From positions 15,618,001 to 15,682,000 of the forward strand of contig CM065384.1 in assembly GCA_033060915.1 (NCBI GenBank): 64,000 nucleotides of DNA. Reading direction: 5' to 3'. Under the pieces are notes generated by a model, which was not told the DNA's origin, searched no databases, and worked only from the letters and a program-made list of their open reading frames with translations. Shown piece after piece: positions 48,139 to 61,500 of this stretch. Numbering within the stretch: position 1 is the first letter of the stretch; the number at the start of each line of letters is the position of its first letter. The position numbers and the translations under genes are program-made. The DNA is from Euryodendron excelsum (taxonomy: Eukaryota; Streptophyta; Magnoliopsida; Ericales; Pentaphylacaceae).

Positions 48139-50547
48139 CAGATCCTCCTCCAGCATGAAAGAGGTCCGCAAACTCAGTCTAAAAACCCTACTTTTTGATA
48201 TACAGAGCTCGTAGCTTCCCAAAGCCCTAGTCTCCTTAGGTTTTCCAAACCCTAGCCTCCATACACAAACCCTAGCTTCCTATACACTCACATACACTTC
48301 TATACACTCATACACTAGCCTCCAAAGCCTTTTTTGAATAATTGAAGTGCTGCAACTACAAAGCTTTGAAGATTGAAGACAAATGCCTGAAGACTGAAGT
48401 GAAGACCGAAGCAAGACAAGCAAAGCAAAGCGCAACGCGCAAAGCTAAGCAAAATAAAGAAGAAAAAAGGTAGGCTTCTTATTTACGTTTACGTTTCTTC
48501 CCCCCTCTCTTCTATCTCCTAACCCATTTGGGTTTTCTTCTATTCTAATCCCCCATCTTCTTCCCCACCCTTCTTGCATGCTTGAAACAAAGGAATTCCC
48601 GATCCATGTGTAGGATTAGGCTATTGGAGAGTAACCGTGTCGGGGCTTTCTTTTAGTCTAACCGGAGACCACGTGGGTTCAGCCCCTTGATTATGTGGTG
48701 AAACCTTTAACCTTGTATGTTCACGACCCACTTTGCATTGTGCATATCATGATATTGCATTATTCCAAAATTCGTTTTCAAACTCGTTTTCAAAGCTTGC
48801 ATTAACATCGTTTCAAAATTGCATCAAAATCTTCTTTTTTAAAACTTATTTTCAAAACCACAATCCTAAGGTGATTCTAGCCTTTTCATGGCTAGGGTTG
48901 CTTTACGAAAGTGTTACATCTAAAGTGACTAATATGGTCCATATTTTCAAAGCATAGTTGTTTTTAAAACCACTATCTTAAAGTGGATCTAATCTTCTTA
49001 TGGTTAGAATCGCTTTAGGAAAGTGGGGTATTTTACATACTTTCTAAAAAAACTCTTCTAAAAAATCTTCTCCTAAAAATCTCTTTTCCAACATGCTCTC
49101 CATAAACTCACTCCAATCTTCTTTCCAAAATTGTTTCAAAAGCTCCCTCAGAAAATTGTTTTCAAAAACTCCTTTTCGAACTCCTTTCCAAAAAAGCACT
49201 CTTCAAAATTACTTTCCTAAAAACACTCCCTAGTTTTCCTTTTTAGAAAACTTTCTCCCCTAAATCTCTTTCCTAAAAACTCTTTCCTAAAAGCTTCTTC
49301 CAAAGTCCTCTTTCTAAAACTCCTCTCAAATTCACTTTCTAAAAAATCCTCTCTAAAAGCTCCTTCCAAAATCTTCCTTCTAGAAACTCCACTCTAGGAT
49401 TTTCTTCAAAAAAGTTCTCTTTCTAAAAACTCACTTTCCAAAAATCCCTTTTCTTAGAGTCCAAGTTAAGCCCTAGAGCCAACAATTAGGAAACCCTAGT
49501 TTTTCTTCCCAAAAATATGATTTTCAACCTTGCCTCAAAACCTAGGTTTTCAAAACCTCTTTTTTTCTACATCAAAACTATATATGTATATTTTCAAAAA
49601 CCTCTTCTTTACGTCAAAACTATAGTCTTCCAAATCTAGGGTTTCTAAAAATCTACCTTTCAAATTCTTACCAAATCCAATCTCCCATTTAGGAAATTAG
49701 ATCCTATCCTTCGTTTTTGGAAACAAAATCAAAACATCTCTTTTTTAAAGACAAAATCCAATCCCTTGTTTGATGAAATAGGAATCTCAATCCTTCCAAA
49801 CCCAAATCTTTCCTAATTCAACTCCTTCCTAATCTAGTAATTTCCTAAACCTTAAGTTTCCTAAACTTAAACTTTTAAATCTTTCCTTAAACTTTAAGCT
49901 TTCAAACCTTTCTTAATTTCATCCCTTTCTAAATCTTAACTTTCCAAATCTAAGTTTTCAAACCCTTCTTAAATTCAAAACCATTCCTAATTTCAAGAAT
50001 TTCTAAAACTCAAACTTTAAATCTTTTTAAAATTCTAAACTTCCCTAAACTTTAAATCTTTCCAAATCTAAAACTTTCTATATTCTAGACTTTCCAACTT
50101 TCAAAACTTTCCTATTTCAAAACATTCCAAATTCAAAACTTTCCAAATCAAAACATTCTTAAAACTAAAATCTTTCCAATTTCAAAACTTTCTTAATCCA
50201 ACACTTTCCTAAATTGAAACTTTCCTAAAACGAAACTTTCCAAAAATGACACTTTCCTATTTTGAAACTTTCCTAAATCGGACCTTTCAAAATTCGAACC
50301 CTTCCTAAATTCAATCTTTCTTTGATCTTCCAAGTCCAACATTCGAGTTAAGTCTTTCTTAATCTCGAGTCCTTTCTAAATCCTACCTTCCTAGGTCTAG
50401 GGTCTCTATTCTTCCATTTCAAATTCCAATCTTCTATTCTAAATTCAAATCAAATCCAAATTCCAATTCAATTTCTTTTTCTAATCAAACCTTCTATTTT
50501 CTATCGGACTCTTGTCCAAACTACGACTAACATGATTCCTCAAAAAG

Positions 50548-50583
50548 GATACGTAGGCAACCCTCATGGGTGCGGTCACAACC
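50548..50583 (+). promoter_or_regulatory. Conserved U5 box of the D 5' LTR
   Basis: GATACGTAGGCAACCC followed by TCATGGGTGCGGTCACAACC, identical or nearly so to the boxes at 11351, 38430 and 62486. Confidence 0.55.
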
Positions 50584-51109
50584 TTTTTCAAGTCTCCAAT
50601 TTCCTAATCTCTTCCGAGTTTCCAATTCCAAATTTCTATTTCCAAATCTTTATTTCCAATTTCTAAAACTTTCTAATCAATCTTTTCAAATCCCCTTTCT
50701 AAAATCAAATTAATTTCTTTTCAAATCTATTTTTTAACTCTCTTTTTCTATTGCATTTATATATCATGCATCATTCTTTTCAAAATTGTTTTTCTAAAGT
50801 GGATAGGATTGAACATTTGTTAGTCGAAGACTCTCATAGGTGAATTTAGGGTAAATAGACATGTAGGTACCGCAAGGGCGGGGTAGGGTGATGGCTTAAT
50901 GCGTCTTCCTTACACGTAACCATCCTCCAGACCTAGAATCACTATTTTCAAAGACCAAAATAGAGTTTATTTTCAAAAAGGGCTTAATTATTTTCTAAAG
51001 GTTGCCAAACAACCTGTTTTCCGAAAAACCCTCTCTTGAGGAAGTTTTTTTTAAAATTGTTTTGAAAAACCCTAAGTGTGGTCCTTGGATTGTGCTTAGT
51101 TTTTAGGTA

Positions 51110-51145
51110 ACCTAACTCACCTTAATCAAGTTAGGTGGCGACTCC
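51110..51145 (+). other. U5 hairpin plus PBS look-alike (D 5' LTR)
   Basis: Stem ACCTAACT (51110-51117) with AGTTAGGT (51129-51136), then TGGCGACTCC at 51136-51145, 163 bases upstream of the true PBS start. Confidence 0.7.
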
Positions 51146-51298
51146 AAATGTTTTTCAAAAGCCCTTTATTCAAATAAATTTTCAATTCAAACATAGTCGC
51201 ATTCATTCTTCTAGGAGGGTGAGTTCTAACAAAAGAGTACAATGTTTTTCCCACTTGTGTGTTTATTCCTCGAGTGCGAAAAATCTGGGCGCGACAGC

Positions 51299-51317
51299 TG
51301 GTGACTCCACTGGGGAC
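51299..51317 (+). other. Primer-binding site of element D
   Basis: TGGTGACTCCACTGGGGAC, two bases after the LTR end. Confidence 0.8.
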
Positions 51318-54000
51318 ACTTAGAGGGTTAGGCCGTAGTCATGTCTCTTTACCCTTACCCATGTAGAGTCTTCAATTAACTTGTCCCATGTAGAGTCTTA
51401 AATTAACTTGTTCAATCCTATTCACTTTAAATTTTCAGAACCAAAATTTCAAAATTGTTATAAAAAAAACATGCATTTATTCATATTATCTTGTATTAAG
51501 TTTGCCATCCACATACTAACTCTTGCATATTTGTTTTATAGGTGCGCTTTTTGTTTAAATTTTAACTGCAATACATGAATGTGATGAATAGGATGAATGA
51601 GAGTTATTGGGCTCTTTCCTCCGCTTTCAAAAATCACACACACACACTGCATGTGCACTTGCATTCTGCATACTTGCATTTTACCCTAATATGACCTTTC
51701 TAATTAGAAAAGGGGAACGGTATATTGGTTGTGGGCAAGATGCTATGTCAATTTCTTCACCTACGGCCTCTTAATGGTTCTCCCGCTCAGATCACCAACT
51801 GATTATAGCACCACATCGGGGAGTGGGCCTAGGTTTGAAGATCCGGGGACCGAGCCTTTTTAGGACGCATTAGTTAATCCTCAACCTCATGCTCATATAG
51901 ACACCATGCATAGCCAAACCTCTGCCGGATTTAAGACACGGGCACCGTTTCCAAAACCATGAAGGAAAGGGCGACTGCTCTTATTTTATTCATACCTGTC
52001 TATTCCTATTGTTATAATGACAGTATTCTTACTATTATAATGACTATCTAGTTGCTCATACATACATATGTACTTCAACTGTATTCTCTCTCCATATACT
52101 TTATCCTTCCATTTTCATGCATTTCATATTCCATGTCAAGACGAGAGTTTCAAGTAACTTAAGTCACTGCATTCTCATGCATATGATCAACCCATTGAGA
52201 GTGACACCTAGTTCACTCTCCTGTGCATTAAACCTACCCAAACCCTAAGGGTTCCCACATTAACCCTAAGGAATCATTGCATGCATTTTAAGTCATTCCA
52301 TTAAGAGGGGCCCTAATCCCTCTATGCTTACGGAGATAAGGTTGCCAAGAAGACAAGGGGCAATCGATCAACAAGGTCATTCAGCGACCTCGTCGACATT
52401 AAATCCAACGAAGGCGAATCCGAAGACTTAAGAGTAGTTTAGGATTCCTTATGTAAAATTAGATAGGTGGAAGTCCAAAGAAACATGTTCCTCCTCCCCT
52501 TATCAAAATGTATTTTAATTCTTTTGTATCTTAAACCCAAAAGTTAAATGTACTTCTTTGTTCCCCGTGAATGAATGGATGGATGAACGGATGAATGGAT
52601 GAAGGTTCCCACTTGACGTTAAGGTATCTGTATATAGGGGCAAATCCCCTATCTCCAAAAGTGAGCAAATACATCATGTTTAGTTCTTCTCTCAAGTAGG
52701 GACACCTCTAGGACATGCATTGCATAAAAATTTTTAAATCAGTGCACTAAATTCTCTTTTGTTTTTGTCTTCTATCCTCCCCTTCCTCATCTCCAAGTAC
52801 CCAGAGAACCGAAGACAGAAGCAAGACAAGAAGGGGGGTTTTCTAAACCATTCATTTATTGTTATCATACTGCTCACATGTTCACTTTTATTATGTTCAT
52901 GCTTCTATATCCATTCACAAACAAGAGTTTCAAGAAACTCAAGTCATTTCATCTTATGCATTTAATCAACCGTAGAGAGAAAAGTGCAATCCAATCTCAT
53001 GTTAACCGAACCTAACAAAATTCTTACGGGTTCTTAAACCCTAAGGATTCATGGCATGTATAGAACCATATCTTGAGAGAGGCCTAAATCTCTCTCAGTC
53101 CATGGAGGTAGGATTGCCCAAATAAGGAAACATCAACCAACCAACATTGAAGAGGTATTATATTGTATAATAGGGGCAAAACCCCACATCCAAAATAGAC
53201 TTGTCATTATGCCTAGATTCCCTCAAAGAAGGGACCTTCATAGGACATGCATCGCATAGAACCTCCAACTCTACATGCTGACTGCATTCTGTTTTTCTTT
53301 TTCTTTTTGTAGGTCAGAGAGCACAGTTGAAATCATAGAATCCCTCTAGTACCTCTCTAGATTTAAACCTATGGGCAGATAAGCCTAGTTGTTAGAAGAG
53401 GCCGAACCTACATCAGGGAGCAAGAAGAACAAACCATCCATCTGCAAGACCTTACCTCCCCGCCATGCTGCGACAATCACCATCCATGCAGAAAAAGGCT
53501 TCATCATTTGTAAAGTTCTGTCAGATATGTACATTACTACAAAAGAATCTCCTAACTTCTGAATGCATGCCAAACACCGCAAGAGATCTGTTAATCCGCC
53601 CTCCGTCGTTTGGTGATACACCCAAAGAATGAAATGCCAAAGAAGCTGATAGTTTCAAAACCCTGTCAGGGGTTCTCATTAGGAGATCCACAAGAAAAGG
53701 GAGATTTCTACAAAATTCGTCTATTTTCTTTTCGTCTTTCCATTTCTCGCATATCCTCTTTAAATAAACATTGCATGCCATGTAATCATGTTTTGAAATG
53801 AAAATAGGTAGTTCTTAGTTTATCCCCTTTGTTTCATACTCTTGTGGACGATTGTCACATTTAGAGATTCTTCCCCATTTGGTAAATGACTTGACTTGAA
53901 TGATGGGATAGCATGGGCAACCCATTAAATGGGGGGTCAAAACCTTAGAGAGATAAAGAGAGAGTCAGAGATAGGAAGGAGATAGTGTGGAGTTCATTGA
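51318..54000 (+). other. Leader and non-coding 5' internal part of element D
   Basis: TACTAAC at 51514-51520 followed by an acceptor-like tract ending TTTTATAG (AG 51540-51541), then (CA)n near 51640. A second acceptor-like tract, TTTTTCTTTTTGTAG, ends at 53312. Past about 52600 it departs from A's gag region and instead matches the outer copy. No conserved protein motif is seen; short open frames here have many stops around them. Confidence 0.6.
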
Positions 54001-54089
54001 AGAGGCGACATTTGCGTGATATCCTGGCTAAGAGATGGGTAGCCGAGTACTCAAAATGATGAGGAGCCATTGTTCTATTTATCCCAAAT

Positions 54090-55400
54090 AAACACTATCC
54101 TTTGCTTAGCCCACTAGAGCCGTCAGTGATCTCTTTTCAGATATCCCCAAACCTATAACCATCCCCCACATTGGGGTAAGCACAGAGTAGTTGATTCGAT
54201 AGAATATGTAGGGGTTCACTGGACGAAACACATCATCCCTAGGAATATTGTCTAAATTTTGTACAAAAGCTTTATGGACTAAGCAATTCAATTTGAAATG
54301 ATTAGAGGCCCTCAATTCTATTACTATATATAAAAATATCCCCTTTGCTTAACCCACTAGTGCCTCGCAGAAAGCGGAAGTTTTTTTGTCAACCCCGATC
54401 CGATACCATCCCCCCACACTAGGGTAGACAGGTAGCAGAAGATCTGGCAGAGAATGTCATCGACCATCAAGCTGAAGTAACGTGAAGGCTCTATGGATCA
54501 AGCAATCTTGTTCAAAATGAAGAAAGACCCTCATTTCATTTTCCATACAGTTAAAAACAACCCTTGTCAAACCTATTGAGCTGGTTACCTTTCCTTTTCA
54601 GAAAACACCCCAACCTAGGGATCACCGTCCACAATGGGTTAAATCGAAATGCTAAGGAAAAGATCTGAGAAAAAGAAGTTGTAGAAATGTTCGAAAAAAA
54701 GGGGCATATCAAAGAAAAGATCGAAAAAGAATCATGTTTGTGCAATCTTGAAAAGCATATGGGAAAGACAGAAGTTAAAAAAAAAAAAAAAGGAAGAAAC
54801 AAAAAGGGGCAAATGTCAGACTAAGAAGGTCAAAAGTTACAAGAAAGGTCAACTCCTCTTGTAAAAGAGAAAATTCAAAGCTGATCTTAGGTAACAAAGC
54901 CACCAAGTAGAAGTAATAGGTTTGAGCATTTACCCTTTCTTGTAAAAACCAAAAACCGTGGCCTACATTACGACCCTGTTAAAGTCCTCTCTAATTGAAA
55001 AGGATTGCTTGATCTAAATGAGCCAAACGTGTTGCTGAAACTAAAGGAGGATATCAGGGGACGGAACCCCACTGGAAGATTGACTAAGGATTGTGTGGAT
55101 TTAAACCTTATTAGAAACAACATCAAATTTGAGCCTACGCATCCTTTTCATTCATAAACCCCTTAACCTAGCCTACGTTACAGTCCAGATTAAAGCCTGG
55201 ACAATACCGAGATAGGTAGGGGTGAGAAAGGAGAACTGGGGAGGAAGGCAGGGGCAATCTTATGTTCCAAAGTGTGCTAAGATGGTTCTAGTTTAAGCAA
55301 CCCACTAAAAGAAAATCTTTGAGCCTAAATATCCCTTTGTTTCTTATAACCCCTAAACCTGGCCTGCATTACGATCCTAGAAGAAGTCTTCTCAGATTGA
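54090..55400 (+). repeat. Diverged ~210-240-bp tandem units in element D
   Basis: Cores at 54162 (CCCCCACATTGGGGTAAG), 54408, 54625, 54960, 55171 and 55361. The first two units can be aligned over most of their length, from CCTTTGCTTAGCCCACTAG to the CAAGCAATTCAATTTGAAATG phrase, about 240 bp apart. Confidence 0.6.
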
Positions 55401-56329
55401 GGGCTTAACTGTTCATTGCTCTGCAAAGGGCATGCGAGTTGTAGCTCTAGCCACGTGGCATTTTGAAAATCTAAGAGAAAAAAAAAACCAAGTGAGGTCA
55501 GAAAAACCCCAAACAGCAACCTTGTAGAAAATAAGGATAGGATAGCAAACCTAAAAGCTCAAAATCCCTGGAGAATGGTGCAAATGTTATCACACCCCGA
55601 TGAGAATGGGACAAAACTAAATGGGGCAGAATCTTGGAAAGGAAACAGAATCTTGAGAGTATAGGCCCTAGGGTAATCCGGGGACATTCTCTGTAAATAG
55701 CTTATATATATGTATTACTAATGCATCCCTAGCATGTATAATCTGTGCATCCATTTAAATTTATATGTAGTTTATATCTATTCCTGCATTCATCAAAAGC
55801 ATCACATGCATCCAATTCTATTCTTGTATGTACATTCATCCAAAAAGTGTAATATGCATTAAATTCCATTCTTGTATGAACCTGTGCATTTATTAAAAAA
55901 AATAATAAAAAGATATATATATAAAAAAAGTAAGACATGCAAAATAAGCCATACACCTAATTCCATGTGCATTCGTAAAAATAATAAAAAATTAAAAAAA
56001 GAAAGTATAACATGCTTCTATCTGTGCATTTTCAGAACTAGCATAAGTAAACTGTTTTTGTACAAAAACTAACTCTATGTCTTTCCTTCTCTCTCAAATA
56101 AGAAACAGGGAACTAGGTAAAATGCAAAAAGGAGCTAAAGCCACCATTTAGACATCTACAGCACCGTTACACACCTCAGAAAGCTCAGATTTTCATGACC
56201 AACAAGAAATAGAGAATGGCGCAATGACCCACCCTCGACCTCCCCAATCAAATGACTCCTGACTCAAGATACCATGTATGCTAAAAAAAGGGGAGTAACA
56301 AATAAGTGTCTGATCGCTCAAAGCTGGAA

Positions 56330-57189
56330 TAATGAAGCATATCCCTGAAAATGAGCATTGACCCCCAGCTGGAGTCTAGTAAGGCTCAGGAAGGTCTCTC
56401 CCACAACCATAGGAGCATGGGAATGCCCTTCACGAATCTTGACAAGCAGGGCACATAACTGATAGTCGACCAAGTCATCCCCCCCGGCCGAAACATCAAC
56501 AAGTTTAGGAGACGCAAAACTAAGGCTACCATGGAGAAATAGACCAATCTTGAGGAGTATGCCAATCTCCTATCCATCACAGCTCAGAATGAGAGAAACA
56601 AGAACTTTACTGGGATGTAAGGAAACTGGGGCAGAAAATCAGAAGAAAATGCCGCACAACAGAGCCCAAGCTGAGAAGAGACAATCGTGACACAACCATT
56701 AGAAAAAGTAGGTCCCATAATATCAACTGAACTATCCCGAAGACCTAGGAGGAAGCCATACTCATGGGGAGTAGGGGCAAGCTCACATTCCCCAAGAAAG
56801 ACGGGTCAGGTGACCAAAAAGGAACCACTGCCAGAAAATAAGTTGTGCCAATAGGAGAGAAGCCATGCAACCAAAGAACTGGTGAAACATGTCTTGCTCA
56901 TCTAGAGGATACCCGTCATACCAAACCCATAGTTAACTCAAAATAGCGTCAGCCATCCTAAAAGTCAAAAGTGGGAAATCTCGACGTCCATCTCATCCTT
57001 GAAGGTTAGCTCAACTGGAGTGAAGGGGTCGATTGAAGGCCTACTCCCCCTTCCATTCTGGATAGAAAATGTCCTGCTAGCTGATCGCTGGCTACCTCTA
57101 GATCGACTGGAACCACCGTTGGAATCTATTTGAGCCGCCTTCTCCGAGCAACCTCTCCTCTCAGAACCATCATCACCCGCATCTGCCAT
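56330..57189 (-). pseudogene. Antisense gene remnant with a PMD-gene-like leader and a different core
   Basis: The minus-strand ATG at 57187-57189 follows TTTTCAGG, a likely splice acceptor, and opens MADAGDDGSERRG with a Ser/Arg-rich stretch, then VDPF-like IDPFTPVEL, to a stop at 56965. Residues 2-60 match the leader of A's antisense PMD-like gene. Downstream the core differs: a separate minus-strand frame has LSYWHNLFSG and GECELAPTPHEYGFLLGL (56737-56790). That kind of ..PT..EY..LLG.. motif occurs in plant PMD/DUF7745-type proteins, as I recall the family. Several stops and a frame change show decay. The first part is well supported by comparison with A; the name of the second part is uncertain. 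Confidence 0.5.
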
Positions 57190-57299
57190 CCTGAAAACGT
57201 AAGCCAAGGTAAGAGGTGTTAATATACGGTACATACAGATAAATAATAATAAAATAAAGTAAACAAACAATAAAAACAAACAAAAAATAAAATAAAAGG

Positions 57300-58500
57300 A
57301 TTTCAAACGATAAGTCAAAACAAATTTCCTACACCAGTTGATTTTCCGACTTCAAATCAAATCTCAAGGGTTTTCTGTCTTTTTCCTTCAAAAAGATTTT
57401 ATTTCTAAACTTTTTCCAACTCTTTCTCTAATTTCTAAAAATTTCGATAGAGTTTCATTTAAAAATTGTCCCTACACCACCCATGACATCAACACAAAAT
57501 ACAAACCGTACACTTCACAGCGTTACAATCATATAACACCAACACCCGCACCCACTTTTCAAATTTCTAAGCTTTTCAAAACACATGTTTTATTTTTCGA
57601 ATAAATCAATGGTTTTCAAAGTTATCCTAAAAATTTCTCAAAATCATTTTAAATGTTTTCTAAAATATTCCTACATTTTTCAAAATTTTAAACTCTAAAA
57701 ATTCCATCAATTTCTTAAGTTTTTCAATTTTCCTAATTTTCTAAATATTTTTCTATTTTTCAAAAAATAAAGAATTCACCAAGTTTTCAAAAAATCATGA
57801 AACTTTACACAGTTATTAAACACAATTTTCTAAGGCACATGGCATAAAAATCTAGCTAGAAAACCCAATGTCCAAGCCTGTAGGAACAAACCCCCAATTC
57901 CTGTAAAAAACCCTCTTCACATAATCACGTAAAATCACTCAAATTAAATCAAACAAGCACCAAAATGCAAAAATAACATCACCATAATGTTCAAAACATA
58001 TCAAAACATCAATTTTTACTATTCGCATGGTTCAAACGAAATTCTACACATCAAAATCAACAGAAATTTGAAAACTCACTTTTTGGAGTTCTCCGGTGAA
58101 ATCTTCTCTTCCGGCGACTTTTCCGGTGATGTGGTCTCCTTCCGGCAATCATCCATGGTCTCCAAGAAGTGCTTCTTCAAGGTTCAAGTCAGTTTCCCCA
58201 CAAACACTCTTAACTTTTCAAAAAACTCTTCAAATGCCGTAAGTATTCGAACCAGAATTTTTCTAGTTTTAATCCCATGCCTGGCGCCACTAGCAGAGGC
58301 GCGAAGCTAAACTTTCCAAAGGCACCACTCCTAGTGGCAGCTTTACTCTTTTTCCCACCAAAACTCATTTTCGAAGGCTTTTTGGGCCCAATATCCATTT
58401 TCGAACCCCCATTATCGAAAAATTTCTGAAGTCCATCCCTCCGACTGCCTCACGGTCAACATAGGACTTTTACTTTATCGTTTTTTGTCTTTGAGAAGCA
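57300..58500 (+). other. Low-complexity block before the D PPT
   Basis: Collinear with 28640-29790 of A (TTCTCCGGTGAAATCTTC, CTGGCGCCACTAGCAGAGGC). No gene seen. Confidence 0.6.
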
Positions 58501-58505
58501 AAGAT

Positions 58506-58522
58506 AGAAAAAGTGGGCCAAC
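58506..58522 (+). other. Polypurine tract of element D
   Basis: AGAAAAAGTGGG then CCAAC, directly before TGTAAGC of the 3' LTR. The T inside the purine run and GGCCAAC for GGGCAGC are changes from the other copies. Confidence 0.75.
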
Positions 58523-61500
58523 TGTAAGCACCCCATTTTTGACCGCTTGGCAGTCTACAGTCCGTCCAGACTTGATTTCAAGTCAATATGGACGTATTCT
58601 AGAATTCTAGTCCTCATCCTATCTATCCATCGCTTCACGAGCCCACCAGGCCCAAATAGAGGCAAAATGACCGAAATGCCTTTAGGGGCATTGTTCGGTC
58701 CAATTCCAAATCAGTCGTGTCTTTTCAAAGATGGTAAGTCTCCTTTTCAATTCCAAATCAGGCACGTCTTTCTGAAGACAGTAAGTCCCCTTTCGAATTC
58801 CATTAGGCACGTCTTTTCGAAGATGGTAAGACCCCTTTCCAATTCCATTTCCAATCCCTCTCTCGAGCAAGTTGATTCCTCGAGACTGTAAATCTATCCT
58901 ATTCGGCATATTTTTTGGAGAAAGTTTCTTCAGAACGGTAAGTCCCTTTAAACTTGTCGACCGAAACGAGGCCCCATGTCCCCTAAATGGTAGAACGATC
59001 CACCTTTGGTGCTTGCTAGCTCACTAATGCATAAATGTCTGTGTCAGCACGCCTTCTGAGAAAGTCGACTTCTCAAGTGCCTTTACCAGTTTCCTGAGAT
59101 TAGGTAGTCTCGGGAATGATCGCGAATTGTTAGAGTAGCAGAAATACTCACAAGCATGTCAATATAAAGAATTGCCAACAAACCCCTGTATCACGAGACC
59201 GTCGTCAGAGTGGTGAAAACACTCAATACCCAGGTCAACACCAGTGCCTTCTAGTCCACTTCGGTGAAAAATAACCAAACTACCCCTAGGGCCATTTTTT
59301 GGCATGTTTCTCGAAAACACACCTAAATCCTCAGAATGGTAAGTCCGCCCTTCCAAGATTGTCTTAAAAGCAATCCGGCATGATTAGGTGCCTTCTAGTC
59401 AATTTCGGCCCAATTTCGAAACTTTCCGATCAAGATGATCATTTTGCTTCTAGGCATCTGAACGCCTTAGGGACCACACCAGCTCTAGGTATCAAATCGG
59501 TAATTGACTGAGAATGCTTCTTATAGTATTCCTGACCTTCCTTTATCTTTCTGGATCATTCCGAGTCAATTTCGATAAACCCGATGCAAAATGACCGTTT
59601 TGCCCCTAGTGGGCCGATCGCCTTTTCCGACCACACTAACTTGGGTTTTCAAGCCGGTAACCTTTGGGAACATTCTAAATAATGTTTCTAAATCTCAAGT
59701 CTTCTTACGGGACATTCTGAGTCCATCCCGGCAGCTTTCTGGCTCGATTGACCGTTTTGCCCCTAATGGCTCGGTCAATCCGTCCAACAATTTTTGTCAC
59801 CCTTTTTCATGTCTACTACTTCCAGGACACTGTTTTAAGTGTTCCTGTCCTTTTCCAGCCTTCTGGGCCACTCCCGGTCCCTTAAGTCCTTCCCGGGCTT
59901 TCCGCAGTCACTCCAAGTGAAGTCAGGCTAAAAATTGCATGGTATTCACTAGTACAGGCGCCCAAGTCTTCCAAAGATACGTTGCTTGCCGACTTAATGA
60001 ACTTTCCTATGTGGCTGGCGCCACTAGTAGTGGCACCAAGATAATATTTGGCCTGGCGCCACTGTAACAAGGGCCAGGTCATTCCTTTATCGATAAATAC
60101 AGAGCCTCCTCAAGTGTGAAAGAGGTCCGCAAACTCAGTCTAAAAACTCTAGTTTTTGATATACAGAGCTCGTAGCTTCCCAAAACCCTAGTCTCCTTAG
60201 GTTTTCCAAACCCTAGCCTTCATACACAAACCCTAGCTTCCTATACACTCACATATACTTCTATACACTCATACACTAACCTCTAAAGCCTTCTTTGAAG
60301 ACTTGAAGTGCTGCAACTACAAAACTTTGAAAAATGAAGACAAACTCTTGAAGAATGAAGTGAACACCAAAGCAAGACAAGCAAAGCAAAGCGCGCAAAG
60401 TTAAGCAAAATAAAGAAGACATAAGGTAGGCTTCTTATTTACGTTTACACATTTTCCCCTCCTCTCTTCTCTCTCTTAACCCATTTGGGTTTTCTTCTAT
60501 TTTAATCCACCATCTTCTCCCCCCCCCCTCTCTCCTTCTTGCATGCTCGAAAGAAGGGAATTCCTGGTCCATGTGTAGGATTAGGCTATTGAAGAGTCAC
60601 CGTGCCGGGGGCTTTCTTTTAGTCTAACCGGAGACCACGTGGGTTCGGCCCCTTTGATTATGTGGTAAAGCCTTTAACATTGAATGTTCACGACCCTCTA
60701 TGCATTGTGCATATTGTGATCTTGCATTCTTCTAAAATCTGTTTTCAAACTCATTTTCAAAGTTTGCATTAACATCATTTTCAAAATTGCATCAAAATCT
60801 TCTTTTTCAAAACTTGTTTTCAAAACCACAATCCTAAGGTGATTCTAGCCTTTTCATGGCTAGGTTTGCTTTAGGAAAGTGTTACATTTAAAGTGACTAA
60901 TATGGTCCATATTTTCAAAACATAGTTATTTTCAAAACCACTATCTTAAAATAGATCTAATCTTCTTATGATTAGAATCACTTTAGCAAAGTTGGGAATT
61001 TTATATACTTTCTAAAAGATTTCCTCCTAAAAATCTCTTTTCCAACATGCTTTCCATAAACTCTCTCCAATCCTCTTTCCAAAATTGTTTTCAAAAGCTC
61101 CCTCTAAAAATTGTTTTCAAAAACTCCTTTTCGAACACCTTTCCAAAAAAGCTCTCTTCAAAATTCCTTTCCTAAAAACACTCCCTAGTTTTCCTATTTA
61201 GAAAACTTTCTTCCCTAAATCTCTTTCTTAAAAACTCTTTCCTAAAAGCTTATTCCAAAGTCCTCTTTCTAAAATTCCTTTCAAATTCACTTTCTAAAAA
61301 CTCCTCTCTAAAAGCTCCTTCCAAAATCTTCCTTCTAGAAACTCCTCTATAGGATTTCCTTCCAAAAATCTCTCTTTCTGAAAACTCACTTTCCAAAAAT
61401 CCCTTTTCTTAGAGTCCAAGTTAGGCCCTAGAGCCAACAATTAGGAAACCCTAGTTTTTCTTCTCAAAAATATGATTTTTAACCTTGCCTTAAAACTTAG

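Larger units (their letters stand above)
46484..51296 (+). mobile_element. Element D 5' LTR
   Basis: TGTAAGCACCC to GGGCGCGACA. Array I 46672-46795 (three units), array II 47105-47255, palindromes 48015-48115, TATA box 48131, U5 box 50548, hairpin with PBS look-alike 51110-51145. Confidence 0.9.

Noticed and set aside
53385..53781. Minus-strand frames of 79-87 codons in D
   Set aside because: They overlap each other in different frames, contain no known motif, and the matching stretch of the outer copy (about 45450-45840) does not keep them.
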